From NCBI GenBank assembly GCA_015060905.1, contig SUXQ01000004.1:1-64000 (forward strand): a stretch of DNA of 64,000 nucleotides. Reading direction: 5' to 3'. Made by a program: the position numbers and the translations under genes. The DNA is from Bacteroidales bacterium (GTDB taxonomy: Bacteria > Bacteroidota > Bacteroidia > Bacteroidales > Bacteroidaceae). This document shows, piece by piece, positions 8,801-15,777 of this stretch; position 1 is the first letter of the stretch, and each line of letters starts with the position of its first letter. The notes under the pieces are model-generated. The model was not told the origin of the DNA and ran no database searches. It worked only from the letters and a program-made list of their open reading frames with translations.

Positions 8801-9988
8801 CTAATAGGAAACATTTTCGGATATTCCCGTCAGGGTAGCAATGGCAATTCCATAATTAGTTATCGGCACATTCTGCGCTTTTGCCTGACGGATACGGGTA
8901 AGCACGTGGCGACGAGTGAACATACATGCGCCACAGTGTATTATAAGATTATAAGGCGTAAGGTCGTCGGGAAAATCGTTGCCCGAAACAATATCAATAT
9001 TTATATTTTCGCCTAATTTGTTACGTAACAGTCGGGGGAGTTTCACACGTCCAATATCTTCATTTTGCGGAATGTGACTGCACGCCTCGGCTATGAGTAT
9101 GCGGCCGTCGGTAGGCATATTTTGCAGAATTTTTGCGCCGTTGCGGAAGGTGTCAATGTCGCCTTTGTGACGAGCCATAAGTATGGAAAAGGATGTCAGG
9201 CGGCTCTCTTTGGGTGCGAGTTTCGCAACCTGCGGAAATATTTGTGAGTCGGTGATTATAAGCGAGGGGGCACACTTAAGGCTGCCGAGCATTTGCGGAA
9301 GTTCTTCGAGGGCGCAACAGAGAGCAAGGCAATGTTTGTCGAGCAGGTTGCGCAGCGTCTGAACTTGTGGTTGTATCAGGCGTCCTTGCGGGGCCTGGGC
9401 ATCTTGCGGCATTACAAGCACCACTGTGTCGCCGCTTTTTACAAGGGTGTGGGTAATGTCGCTGATATTGTCGCCTGTGACGTAAATTTCGGCCATGCGG
9501 GCGAGCAGTTTCTCTTTTCCCTCGCCTGTCTTTGAGGATACAGGAAGGATTTTGGCGTCTAATAGTTGTTCCCACGCATCTTTTAAGGCGAGATTTTCGG
9601 GAGTGTCACTTTTTGCGAGCAGGGGAATTACGGGAATATTGAGCGATGAGAAAAGTTTCATCCACTCTTTCTCGAAGGTCGCATCTTTTGGCGAGCCGTC
9701 GAGCAGCAGTAGAGCGAGGTCTATACGCGCAGCCGATTGACGGGTGCGCTCGACACGCTTTTCTCCAAGCTCGCCGCAGTCGTCGTACCCGGCAGTGTCG
9801 GCAATCACCGCCGCGCCTACCCCCGGAAGTTCTATATTTTTCCACACTGTGTCGGTGGTTGTTCCTGCAACGTCCGAGACGATGGAGGTCTCTTGCCCTG
9901 TTATTAGATTTATCAACGAGGATTTTCCGGCGTTGCGTCGGCCGAAGATGCCTATGTGGTAACGGTTGGAGCGTGCTGTCTGGTTCAT
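8801..9988 (-). CDS. hydF: [FeFe]-hydrogenase maturation GTPase HydF
   Basis: Scaffold protein on which the 2Fe subcluster of the H-cluster is assembled before transfer to HydA. The protein is 395 residues, the usual length. The N-terminal G domain has Walker A GRRNAGKSS at 16-24, the G2-like AGTTTD and G3 DTAG. The C-terminal part carries the [4Fe-4S] ligand region IHCGACMFTRRHV, with ligands His and Cys, and the motif TNYGIAIA. It is the last gene of hydE-hydG-hydF and is separated from hydG by a repeat element, which may insulate it or carry its own promoter. Confidence 0.96.
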   Translation of the reverse strand: MNQTARSNRYHIGIFGRRNAGKSSLINLITGQETSIVSDVAGTTTDTVWKNIELPGVGAAVIADTAGYDDCGELGEKRVERTRQSAARIDLALLLLDGSPKDATFEKEWMKLFSSLNIPVIPLLAKSDTPENLALKDAWEQLLDAKILPVSSKTGEGKEKLLARMAEIYVTGDNISDITHTLVKSGDTVVLVMPQDAQAPQGRLIQPQVQTLRNLLDKHCLALCCALEELPQMLGSLKCAPSLIITDSQIFPQVAKLAPKESRLTSFSILMARHKGDIDTFRNGAKILQNMPTDGRILIAEACSHIPQNEDIGRVKLPRLLRNKLGENINIDIVSGNDFPDDLTPYNLIIHCGACMFTRRHVLTRIRQAKAQNVPITNYGIAIATLTGISENVSY

Positions 9989-10003
9989 TGTTCCTGTTTT
10001 TCT

Positions 10004-10197
10004 AAGAAGCTGTTTTAAATTTCTTTCTAAAAAGTATATTACATTACTCGCAAGTTATGCTTGCTTTTTTATGCTCTTTTTTGCCTGTTTTTCCCTTTTT
10101 CGCAGTTACATAGCCCGCTATGCGCCTTTAAAAAATGAAAAAACATTCTAAAAAAGACCTATAAAAATTTCAAGGACATAAATTTAAACAACTTCTA
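10004..10197. repeat. MITE-like inverted-repeat element, copy 1
   Basis: About 194 bases between hydG and hydF, matching copies at 53958-54151 and 58500-58694 (which lie in the opposite orientation). The ends are inverted repeats built on AGAAGCTGTTTAAATTT; the centre contains a CATAGC/GCTATG mini-hairpin and A- or T-rich tracts. Both ends begin with TA, consistent with a TA target duplication. The last three bases on the hydG side (10195-10197) are the hydG stop codon TAG. No transposase is encoded; short frames inside are not conserved genes. Confidence 0.85.
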
Positions 10198-11613
10198 AAA
10201 TCTGAAGTCGCGTTCGCCTTGTTCTATTGCGTCAAGGTATTTTGCAGCCGTTGCGCGTGCCTTTTCGTTGGGAATGTCGGCGAGCAGGCGTTTAATCATT
10301 GCTTCGGCCTTTTCGCGGGTCGCGGGCGAGGCGTAGTCTTTTATATACTCTTTAAGGGTAAGTAATGCGTTTGGCAGACAGCAGTTGGCTATCTGTCCGT
10401 TCTTCAGCAGTGTCATGAAACGGTCGCCGGTGCGACCCTCGCGGTAGCAGGCTGTACAGAAGCTGGGAATGTGGTCAAGGTCGAGCAGCCAGCCTACAAT
10501 TTCGTCGAGCGTGCGACGGTCGGAGAGGTCGAACTGTGCAGAATTTTCCTCTTCGCTCTCTTCGGTGACGTAACCGCCGACGCTGGTGCGCGAGCCTCCG
10601 CTTATCTGTGAAATTCCAAGCTCGAGGACTTTTTCGCGGCTCGTGGCACTCTCGCGGGTGGAGATTATCATGCCTGTGTAGGGGACTGCTATTCTTATTA
10701 TTGCCACTATGCGGTAGAAAATTTCATCGGGGACGCAGTTTTTAAAGTCGGCAGTGTCAATGTCATCGGCCATGCACAGACGGGGCACGCTTATTGTGTG
10801 AGGGCCGACGCCGTAGGTTGCTTCAAGATGCTCGGCGTGCATCAACAGGCCTATAAAGTCGTAACGATAGGTCTCGAGGCCGAAAAGCACTCCTATGCCA
10901 ACATCGTCGATGCCTCCTTGCATGGCGCGGTCCATTGCCTCTGTGTGGTAGGCGTAGTCTTTTTTGGGGCCGGTGGGGTGCAGTGCCTCGTAATTGGTCT
11001 TGTTATATGTCTCTTGAAAGAGTATATATGTGCCGATGCCTGCGTCTCGCAGTTTGCGGTAATTTTCGACGGTGGTTGCCGCAATGTTCACATTCACGCG
11101 ACGGATGGCCCCATTCTTGTGCTTGATGCTGTAAATGGTCTTTATACTCTCGAGAATATACTCTATGGGGTTGTGCAGCGGATGTTCACCCGCTTCGAGT
11201 GCCAGACGTTTGTGTCCCATATTTTGCAGAGCAATAACCTCGTCGCGTATCTCCTCCTGCGTAAGTTTTTTGCGACGAATATTTTTATTCTTGGCATGGT
11301 AAGGACAATATACGCAGCCGTTTACACAGTAGTTCGATAGATATAGTGGGGCAAACATCACTATGCGGTTGCCGTAGAAACGTTTTTTTATTTCGCGGGC
11401 AAGATTGTACATTTCCTCGACAAGGTCGGGCTGGTCGCACTCGAGAAGAAGGGCTGCCTCGCGGTGGGAAATTCCCTTACAGTCGCGTGCTTTTTCTATT
11501 ATTGCCTTTATAAGCTCGCGATTGTTGCGATTCTCGTGAGCATACTGCATTGTGTCGCGAATCTCGCTGTCGCAGATGAACTCTTCGGCTTTTGTGGATT
11601 TTGCGTTATACAT
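10195..11613 (-). CDS. hydG: [FeFe]-hydrogenase maturase HydG (radical SAM tyrosine lyase)
   Basis: Radical-SAM enzyme that cleaves tyrosine to make the CO and CN ligands of the H-cluster. The protein is 472 residues from MYNAKSTK. The radical-SAM cluster motif CX3CX2C is Cys96, Cys100 and Cys103 in NYCVNGCVYC. The C-terminal auxiliary cluster motif CX2CX22C begins at FCTACYREG, as required for HydG. The ATG at 11613 lies 4 bases after the hydE stop; a longer start at 11643 would overlap hydE. The protein ends GERDFRF, then a TAG formed by the end of the neighbouring repeat element. Confidence 0.96.
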   Translation of the reverse strand: MYNAKSTKAEEFICDSEIRDTMQYAHENRNNRELIKAIIEKARDCKGISHREAALLLECDQPDLVEEMYNLAREIKKRFYGNRIVMFAPLYLSNYCVNGCVYCPYHAKNKNIRRKKLTQEEIRDEVIALQNMGHKRLALEAGEHPLHNPIEYILESIKTIYSIKHKNGAIRRVNVNIAATTVENYRKLRDAGIGTYILFQETYNKTNYEALHPTGPKKDYAYHTEAMDRAMQGGIDDVGIGVLFGLETYRYDFIGLLMHAEHLEATYGVGPHTISVPRLCMADDIDTADFKNCVPDEIFYRIVAIIRIAVPYTGMIISTRESATSREKVLELGISQISGGSRTSVGGYVTEESEEENSAQFDLSDRRTLDEIVGWLLDLDHIPSFCTACYREGRTGDRFMTLLKNGQIANCCLPNALLTLKEYIKDYASPATREKAEAMIKRLLADIPNEKARATAAKYLDAIEQGERDFRF

Positions 11614-11617
11614 AATT

Positions 11618-12670
11618 CTATATTTTGTAGTCGCCACGAGCATAATTAATATGGTAGCCTATGGCGTTTAGTTCTTTTTCGAGTTTTTCTATATCTTCGG
11701 CCGACTCGCTGCCGCCGGTCGCCTTATTGTCGTATATTGAGTATTTGCTGCGCACACTGCGGGGCGAAAGATTGGGCATTATCACATTTGCTCCGGCGAG
11801 GATAGCGCGTTTGCGTCCCTCGGGGTGCAAGGTTGCAAGGGCAGTCGTTGCCGGGATTAGTGTCGAGGGGAAACGCAGACGCAGTAGTGAAATGAGCAAA
11901 AGGGTAGTGTCGATGCTGCCGGCAGGCTCGCCTGCAAAAGGTGTTCCGGCGGCTGGGATAAACGGCCCGATGCCTATCATTTCCGGTTGCAGCTCTTCGA
12001 GGAATTGCAGGTCGTCTATCAGATGCTCGGTTGTCTGTCCCGGCGAACCTATCATCATGCCCGAGCCCGTCTGAAAGCCTGCCCGTTTGAGGGCTGAAAG
12101 GCACTCGCGACGGTTGCTTGCGCTCATCGTCCGGGGGTGCAGAAGAGAATAATGTTCGTCGTTGCGCGTCTCGTGACGCAAAAGGTATCTGTCGGCCCCT
12201 GCCTTGCGAAAAGCATGGTAGGCTTCTTCGCCGCGCTCGCCCACCGACAGGGTTATTGCCTTCTCGGGGTGTGCGGCGCGAATGGCGCGAACAACGTCTG
12301 TCAGCCACTCGTCATTTTGCACAGCATCCTCACCACCTTGTAGCACAAAGGTGTTAAAGCCGAGACGCGAGCCTTGTTCGCAACATTCGAGAATATCCTC
12401 TTTCGTCAGGCGGTAGCGTTGCGCCAACGCGTTGCCGGCACGCAGCCCGCAATAATAGCAGTTGTTGCGACAGTAGGAACTTATTTCTATAAGCCCGCGA
12501 ATGTATACGCCCCTGCCGAACTTTTCCTCGGCAACAGAGGCAGCCATAGAACGAAGAGCCTCTTTCTCGTTGGCAGTGAGGGCAGTGAGTAGTGCGTACC
12601 ACTCTTCGCGACGAATAGCCTTTCCGTCGTAAAGCTTTTTTATCAATTCCCTATTATCGCGCAATTTCAT
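11618..12670 (-). CDS. hydE: [FeFe]-hydrogenase maturase HydE (radical SAM)
   Basis: Radical-SAM enzyme acting with HydG and HydF to build the 2Fe subcluster, thought to act on the HydG product on the way to the dithiomethylamine bridge. The protein is 350 residues, the usual length. The CX3CX2C motif is Cys67, Cys71 and Cys74 in SSYCRNNCYYCGLR. The family pieces ETRNDEHYSLLHP and GSGMMIGSPGQT are present. It is the first gene of hydE-hydG-hydF. The hydrogenase itself lies 11 kb away at 23.7 kb, on the other side of the insertion. Confidence 0.95.
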   Translation of the reverse strand: MKLRDNRELIKKLYDGKAIRREEWYALLTALTANEKEALRSMAASVAEEKFGRGVYIRGLIEISSYCRNNCYYCGLRAGNALAQRYRLTKEDILECCEQGSRLGFNTFVLQGGEDAVQNDEWLTDVVRAIRAAHPEKAITLSVGERGEEAYHAFRKAGADRYLLRHETRNDEHYSLLHPRTMSASNRRECLSALKRAGFQTGSGMMIGSPGQTTEHLIDDLQFLEELQPEMIGIGPFIPAAGTPFAGEPAGSIDTTLLLISLLRLRFPSTLIPATTALATLHPEGRKRAILAGANVIMPNLSPRSVRSKYSIYDNKATGGSESAEDIEKLEKELNAIGYHINYARGDYKI

Positions 12671-12865
12671 TTTTTCACTGCATTTATATACAAATATGTT
12701 GCAAATTTTTTAACGTAAACCCACTTGCAGTTATTCAACTAGTGTAGCCTATGTTCGCAACGCAATTGCAAAATTACAAAAATTTCATTTATCGACCATT
12801 ATGCGGCGAGATTTTCGAATGTAAGAAAGTAATCAATGAAAAAACGCCCGATAATATATCACCCA

Positions 12866-12897
12866 TTTGCTTAGTTATAAGCTTTTAACTACTTTTG
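12866..12897 (+). promoter_or_regulatory. Promoter left in front of the broken BspA-like gene
   Basis: TTTG (12866-12869) and TACTTTTG (12890-12897) are 20 bases apart, matching the Bacteroidetes consensus. It points into the left gene fragment, and through it toward the Abi RNA and gene. Confidence 0.65.
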
Positions 12898-12993
12898 CAT
12901 AGTTCTTAGGGCGAATAGTCCTTTGAGCAGACATACTTTAAGGTGTTATTGAAATTATCTTCTTAGATTAAACTTCGCACATTTAATTTTAGC

Positions 12994-13190
12994 ATGAAGA
13001 TGTCACAAGCATAGAATTCGGTGCGTTCGAGGGTTGTATCAACCTTACAAGTATCTATTTATTAAATAAGGCCCCGCTAAGTTTAAGATATCCTTTTAGT
13101 AATTATGACGCCACTTTATACGTACCTCAAGGGTCACTCGAAGCCTACAAGAAATCAGTTGCACAGCAGATGGAAGTTAGCATCCCGTAG
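12994..13190 (+). pseudogene. Left fragment of a disrupted BspA-like gene
   Basis: Remnant of a paralogue of the BspA-like gene at 8.1 kb. A start-like ATGAAGATG at 12994 is followed by a TAG after six codons. A second frame then gives IEFGAFEGCINLTSIYLL and continues through TLYVPQGSLEAYKK, collinear with the intact protein's repeat unit, and ends at a TAG (13188-13190). The signal peptide and N-terminal domain are missing. From 13026 to 13138 it is 98% identical to the right fragment at 21595-21707, and homology fades at about 13153. The remainder overlaps the Abi-associated RNA. Confidence 0.75.
13026..13138 (+). repeat. 113-bp direct repeat, left copy
   Basis: Identical to 21595-21707 except for two bases, in the same orientation. 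Both copies encode the same BspA-like segment and they bracket the 8.46-kb insertion. The intact gene at 8.1 kb is far less similar here, so the two copies are each other's closest relatives. Confidence 0.9.
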
Positions 13191-13214
13191 AACTGCTGGC
13201 GGGTCGCTTTTTTT
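13160..13214 (+). ncRNA. Abi-associated structured RNA with terminator-like T-run
   Basis: A short structured sequence ends in seven Ts (13208-13214), only 6 bases before the Abi start codon. CAGCAG (13164-13169) pairs with CTGCTG (13193-13198), enclosing a possible GATG/CATC helix (13169-13172 with 13181-13184). CCCG (13184-13187) can pair with CGGG (13200-13203), which lies outside the first stem, giving a pseudoknot. Abi_2 (AbiF-type) genes are known to have conserved structured RNAs upstream (the abiF RNA motif), proposed to act as RNA antitoxins for the HEPN RNase. Assignment to that class is inference from position, size, pseudoknot potential and T-run. The 5' end is uncertain. Confidence 0.5.
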
Positions 13215-13220
13215 ATAACT

Positions 13221-14144
13221 ATGAACCTGCGCCCACGCACAATAGAAGAACAGGTCTTATTGCTCAGAGCAAAAGGGATGGAATTTGAAGATTTAGGTGA
13301 AGCAAAAGCTTTGCTTGCTCGAATCAGTTATTTCCGGTTGAAGTATTTTTGGACAGACCTGATTGATGACTCTACAGATGGTGATTTCTTGCCTGATACA
13401 TCTTTTGATATGGTCATGAAACGCTATAATTTCGACCATAACCTACGATTGGTGTTGTTTGATGCAATAGAAATGATCGAAGTAGCTTTTCGTGCTAAAA
13501 TCATCAATCATATGTCAAAAGCAGCAGGCAATGGACTTTGGTATCTTGATGCATCATTGTTTGAAGATGCCGACAGACATCAAGAGTTTGTGCTTAACTT
13601 GAAATATGAGTTTGAAAGAAGTACTGAACCGTTTGCTAAGAAGTACATTGAGAACCATCCCAATTGGCAAGGGGATAGTTTTGAGGGTGATAACCCTGAT
13701 GCTTGGATGATAATTGAGGTGGCTACTTTCGGCACACTGTCGAAGATGTATAAGAACTTGAAGAATCAATTGCCTCAAAAGTCAGCCATTGCAAATGATT
13801 TTGGACTTTACTCATCGAGAGAGTTTTCCAACTGGATAGAGATAATCTCGTTAATGCGAAATATCATAGCACACCATTCTCGTCTATGGAACAGAGCACT
13901 CAGCAAGAAAATATCAAACATCAAAGGATATAAGCATCCTTGGCTGAATAACAATTTCTCAGAAATGCAGAAGAAAAAGCCTTATGCAGTGGCTTGTGCC
14001 TTGGTTTATCTTTGCAAAACAGTTAGCGGTAGCAACTCTATTCGAGATAAGGTAAAAGCCTTGTTTGACTTCTGCTCATCCTCTATACCTATATATAAAA
14101 TTGGTATTCCTACCAATTGGAAGAATGAGCCACTTTGGAGGTAA
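13221..14144 (+). CDS. Abi_2 (AbiF/AbiD-like) HEPN RNase
   Basis: Abortive-infection family protein of 307 residues. The opening LRPRTIEEQVLLLRAKGM and ARISYFRLKYFW match the Abi_2 N-terminus. The HEPN catalytic motif is LMRNIIAHHSRLWNR, with Arg213 and His218 in Rx4H spacing; RAKIINH (Arg91 to His97) is a second R-x-H pair in the early conserved block. Abi_2 proteins are thought to cut RNA and stop growth of phage-infected cells, and some are held in check by a small RNA. The structured RNA just upstream fits this. No phage or replication genes surround it. Confidence 0.88.
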   Translation: MNLRPRTIEEQVLLLRAKGMEFEDLGEAKALLARISYFRLKYFWTDLIDDSTDGDFLPDTSFDMVMKRYNFDHNLRLVLFDAIEMIEVAFRAKIINHMSKAAGNGLWYLDASLFEDADRHQEFVLNLKYEFERSTEPFAKKYIENHPNWQGDSFEGDNPDAWMIIEVATFGTLSKMYKNLKNQLPQKSAIANDFGLYSSREFSNWIEIISLMRNIIAHHSRLWNRALSKKISNIKGYKHPWLNNNFSEMQKKKPYAVACALVYLCKTVSGSNSIRDKVKALFDFCSSSIPIYKIGIPTNWKNEPLWR

Positions 14145-14405
14145 GCAGCGAGTTGATTAAGAAGGCTCTGCTAATAGACATTGTAAATGGTCGTATAAAT
14201 GACGTCCTTGAAATTATTAAGAATAGTCCGAAAATATAAATACAGCCATATGAATTCATATAGGGAAAAGCTATACTACTATATTTTCTGTTAGGTCGCA
14301 AATTACAGCCTAAGATATAAGATGAGTTAGTGGGGTACACTGAATATGCCGTGGGGAGAGAAGAATAAAGGACGGCTGTGTTAAGTGGTGAAATATATTT
14401 TTGTG
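14145..14405. other. Gap after Abi with a 34-codon orphan frame
   Basis: A frame from a TTG at 14135, overlapping the Abi stop, to a TAA at 14237-14239 encodes 34 residues with a helical, protein-like stretch (ELIKKALLIDIVNGRIND then VLEIIKNSPKI). It could be a small coupled gene or the tail of a lost gene. A 14-bp perfect palindrome lies at 14248-14261. Nothing else is recognised before the tRNA-like sequence. Confidence 0.3.
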
Positions 14406-14489
14406 TGCCGATGGCAGGATTCAAACCTGCATCTCCCATACTCGTTCACGTGTATGAAGTATGGTTGTTCTATATTGAACTACATCGGC
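14406..14489 (-). tRNA. tRNA-like sequence with abnormal anticodon arm
   Basis: An 84-base sequence that folds partly like a tRNA on the minus strand. The acceptor stem is 7 perfect pairs (GCCGATG with CATCGGC) followed by a discriminator A; the D-stem is GTTC/GAAC; the T-arm is GCAGG/CCTGC with loop TTTGAAT. Departures are clear: the D-loop lacks GG, the T-loop lacks the canonical C, and the anticodon region is a long hairpin (CCATAC/GTATGG plus TTCA/TGAA) with no standard 7-base loop, so no anticodon can be assigned. It may be a degenerate tRNA, an atypical element-borne tRNA or another tRNA mimic. It lies 19 bases after tolC on the same strand. Confidence 0.45.
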
Positions 14490-14508
14490 TAAACAGAATG
14501 AAGAACAG

Positions 14509-15774
14509 TTATCGTCCAGTCGCTTGCAAATATTCGGTTTTGCTTATCTCATATTTAGAGTAGGCTTCAGCATAATTGTCACGGCTTTGTTGGTAGAGTT
14601 GTTGTGCTTCCAATAAGTCACTCATGCCGGATGTTCCCGCTTTATAATATTGTTCGTTCAAACGAAGGTTTTCTTCCGATTGCTCAATGCTGTTCAGAGC
14701 AATAAGTGCTTGTTGATAGGCATTGCTCAAGTCGATTTGTGCTTTCTGCATCCTTATCATCAATTGCTCGCTGCCGTTATTGAACTCGGTTACGGCATTT
14801 TGGTGACGGAGTTTGTATTTCCGTACGCTGAATGGTGCTTTCCAAGAGATAGGAATCGATACATTCAGCATGCCGACGAATGAGTTTTGGGAAGGTCCCA
14901 TAAAATCATTGTACAGATAACCGCCTTGAAGAGCCACCGTAGGTAGGAATTGTCCTGTATTCAGACGTTTTTCCAGTTTGGATGCATCTACAGCTTTGCT
15001 CAATAGCTGATACTCGACGGTCGTTTCCAGACGTTCGTTGTGATTCACATAGAGATGTTCCGGAGAACGGAGTTCTGTACTGACAGCTGTCTGTACATCG
15101 AAGCTGTTCATGTCGGTCCCGATGTATTGAGCCAATAACATTTTACAGATTGCGATGTTGTTCTGTATGTCTATCACTACGCTTTGTGTTTCGTTCTTGC
15201 GCAGTTCTACCTGCAGCAAGTCGTTTCGGTTCTTGATACCTGCATCTACGGCAGCTTTCGCATCGCTACATATTTTTTCAAGCAATGCTGATACATGTTG
15301 TAGTGTCTTCAATTTTTCGTTTAGTACCACGATGTTCCAATAATATTGGTCAACGGTGAGTGTCACTTCGTTCCTTGTTTGACGGAGTTGCAGTTCACTG
15401 AGTTCCACTCCCAGCTTAGCCAACTTGTTGCCATGATAAATCTGTCCACCGGCAAAAATGGGCATGGTCACCATGGCTCCGCCGAACGTACCTTCGTCCA
15501 GCAATTTCATGGTTTGTTCTCCCATGGGCATCCGAATCAGTCCGTCATCGGCATTCATGGCACCTCCTGTCAGGGAGATGGAAGGGAAGAAATTCGTTAC
15601 GGCTTCACGCTTTTCTTGTTTGGCCATTTGTGCCTTGTTGGCTGCCACTTTCATTTTGGCATTCTGTTCCAGTGCCATCTGGCGGCATTCTTCCAGTGAA
15701 TATAGCTGCTGGGCTTTCATGGGCGATTGGAATACCAATGCAACCAGACAAATGTATAATGTTCTTTTCATCAT
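14509..15774 (-). CDS. TolC-family outer-membrane efflux protein
   Basis: Outer-membrane channel of a tripartite efflux pump, 421 residues. It has a signal peptide (MMKRTLYICLVALVFQSP) and the two long helical repeats of the OEP family, opening YSLEECRQMALEQN and again SVEQSEENLRLNEQYYKAG near the end. It is the last gene of the operon and starts 3 bases after the RND gene stops. It is somewhat shorter than E. coli TolC, common in Bacteroidetes. The substrate cannot be read from sequence. It ends close to the tRNA-like sequence. Confidence 0.93.
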   Translation of the reverse strand: MMKRTLYICLVALVFQSPMKAQQLYSLEECRQMALEQNAKMKVAANKAQMAKQEKREAVTNFFPSISLTGGAMNADDGLIRMPMGEQTMKLLDEGTFGGAMVTMPIFAGGQIYHGNKLAKLGVELSELQLRQTRNEVTLTVDQYYWNIVVLNEKLKTLQHVSALLEKICSDAKAAVDAGIKNRNDLLQVELRKNETQSVVIDIQNNIAICKMLLAQYIGTDMNSFDVQTAVSTELRSPEHLYVNHNERLETTVEYQLLSKAVDASKLEKRLNTGQFLPTVALQGGYLYNDFMGPSQNSFVGMLNVSIPISWKAPFSVRKYKLRHQNAVTEFNNGSEQLMIRMQKAQIDLSNAYQQALIALNSIEQSEENLRLNEQYYKAGTSGMSDLLEAQQLYQQSRDNYAEAYSKYEISKTEYLQATGR

Positions 15775-15777
15775 TTC

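Noticed and set aside
9966-10151. 61-codon frame over the repeat element at 10.0 kb
   Set aside because: It starts in hydF antisense and runs through the repeat; the same frame is not kept in the other copies.
14110-14439. 109-codon minus-strand frame
   Set aside because: It crosses the tRNA-like sequence and the Abi 3' end and has no protein-like composition.
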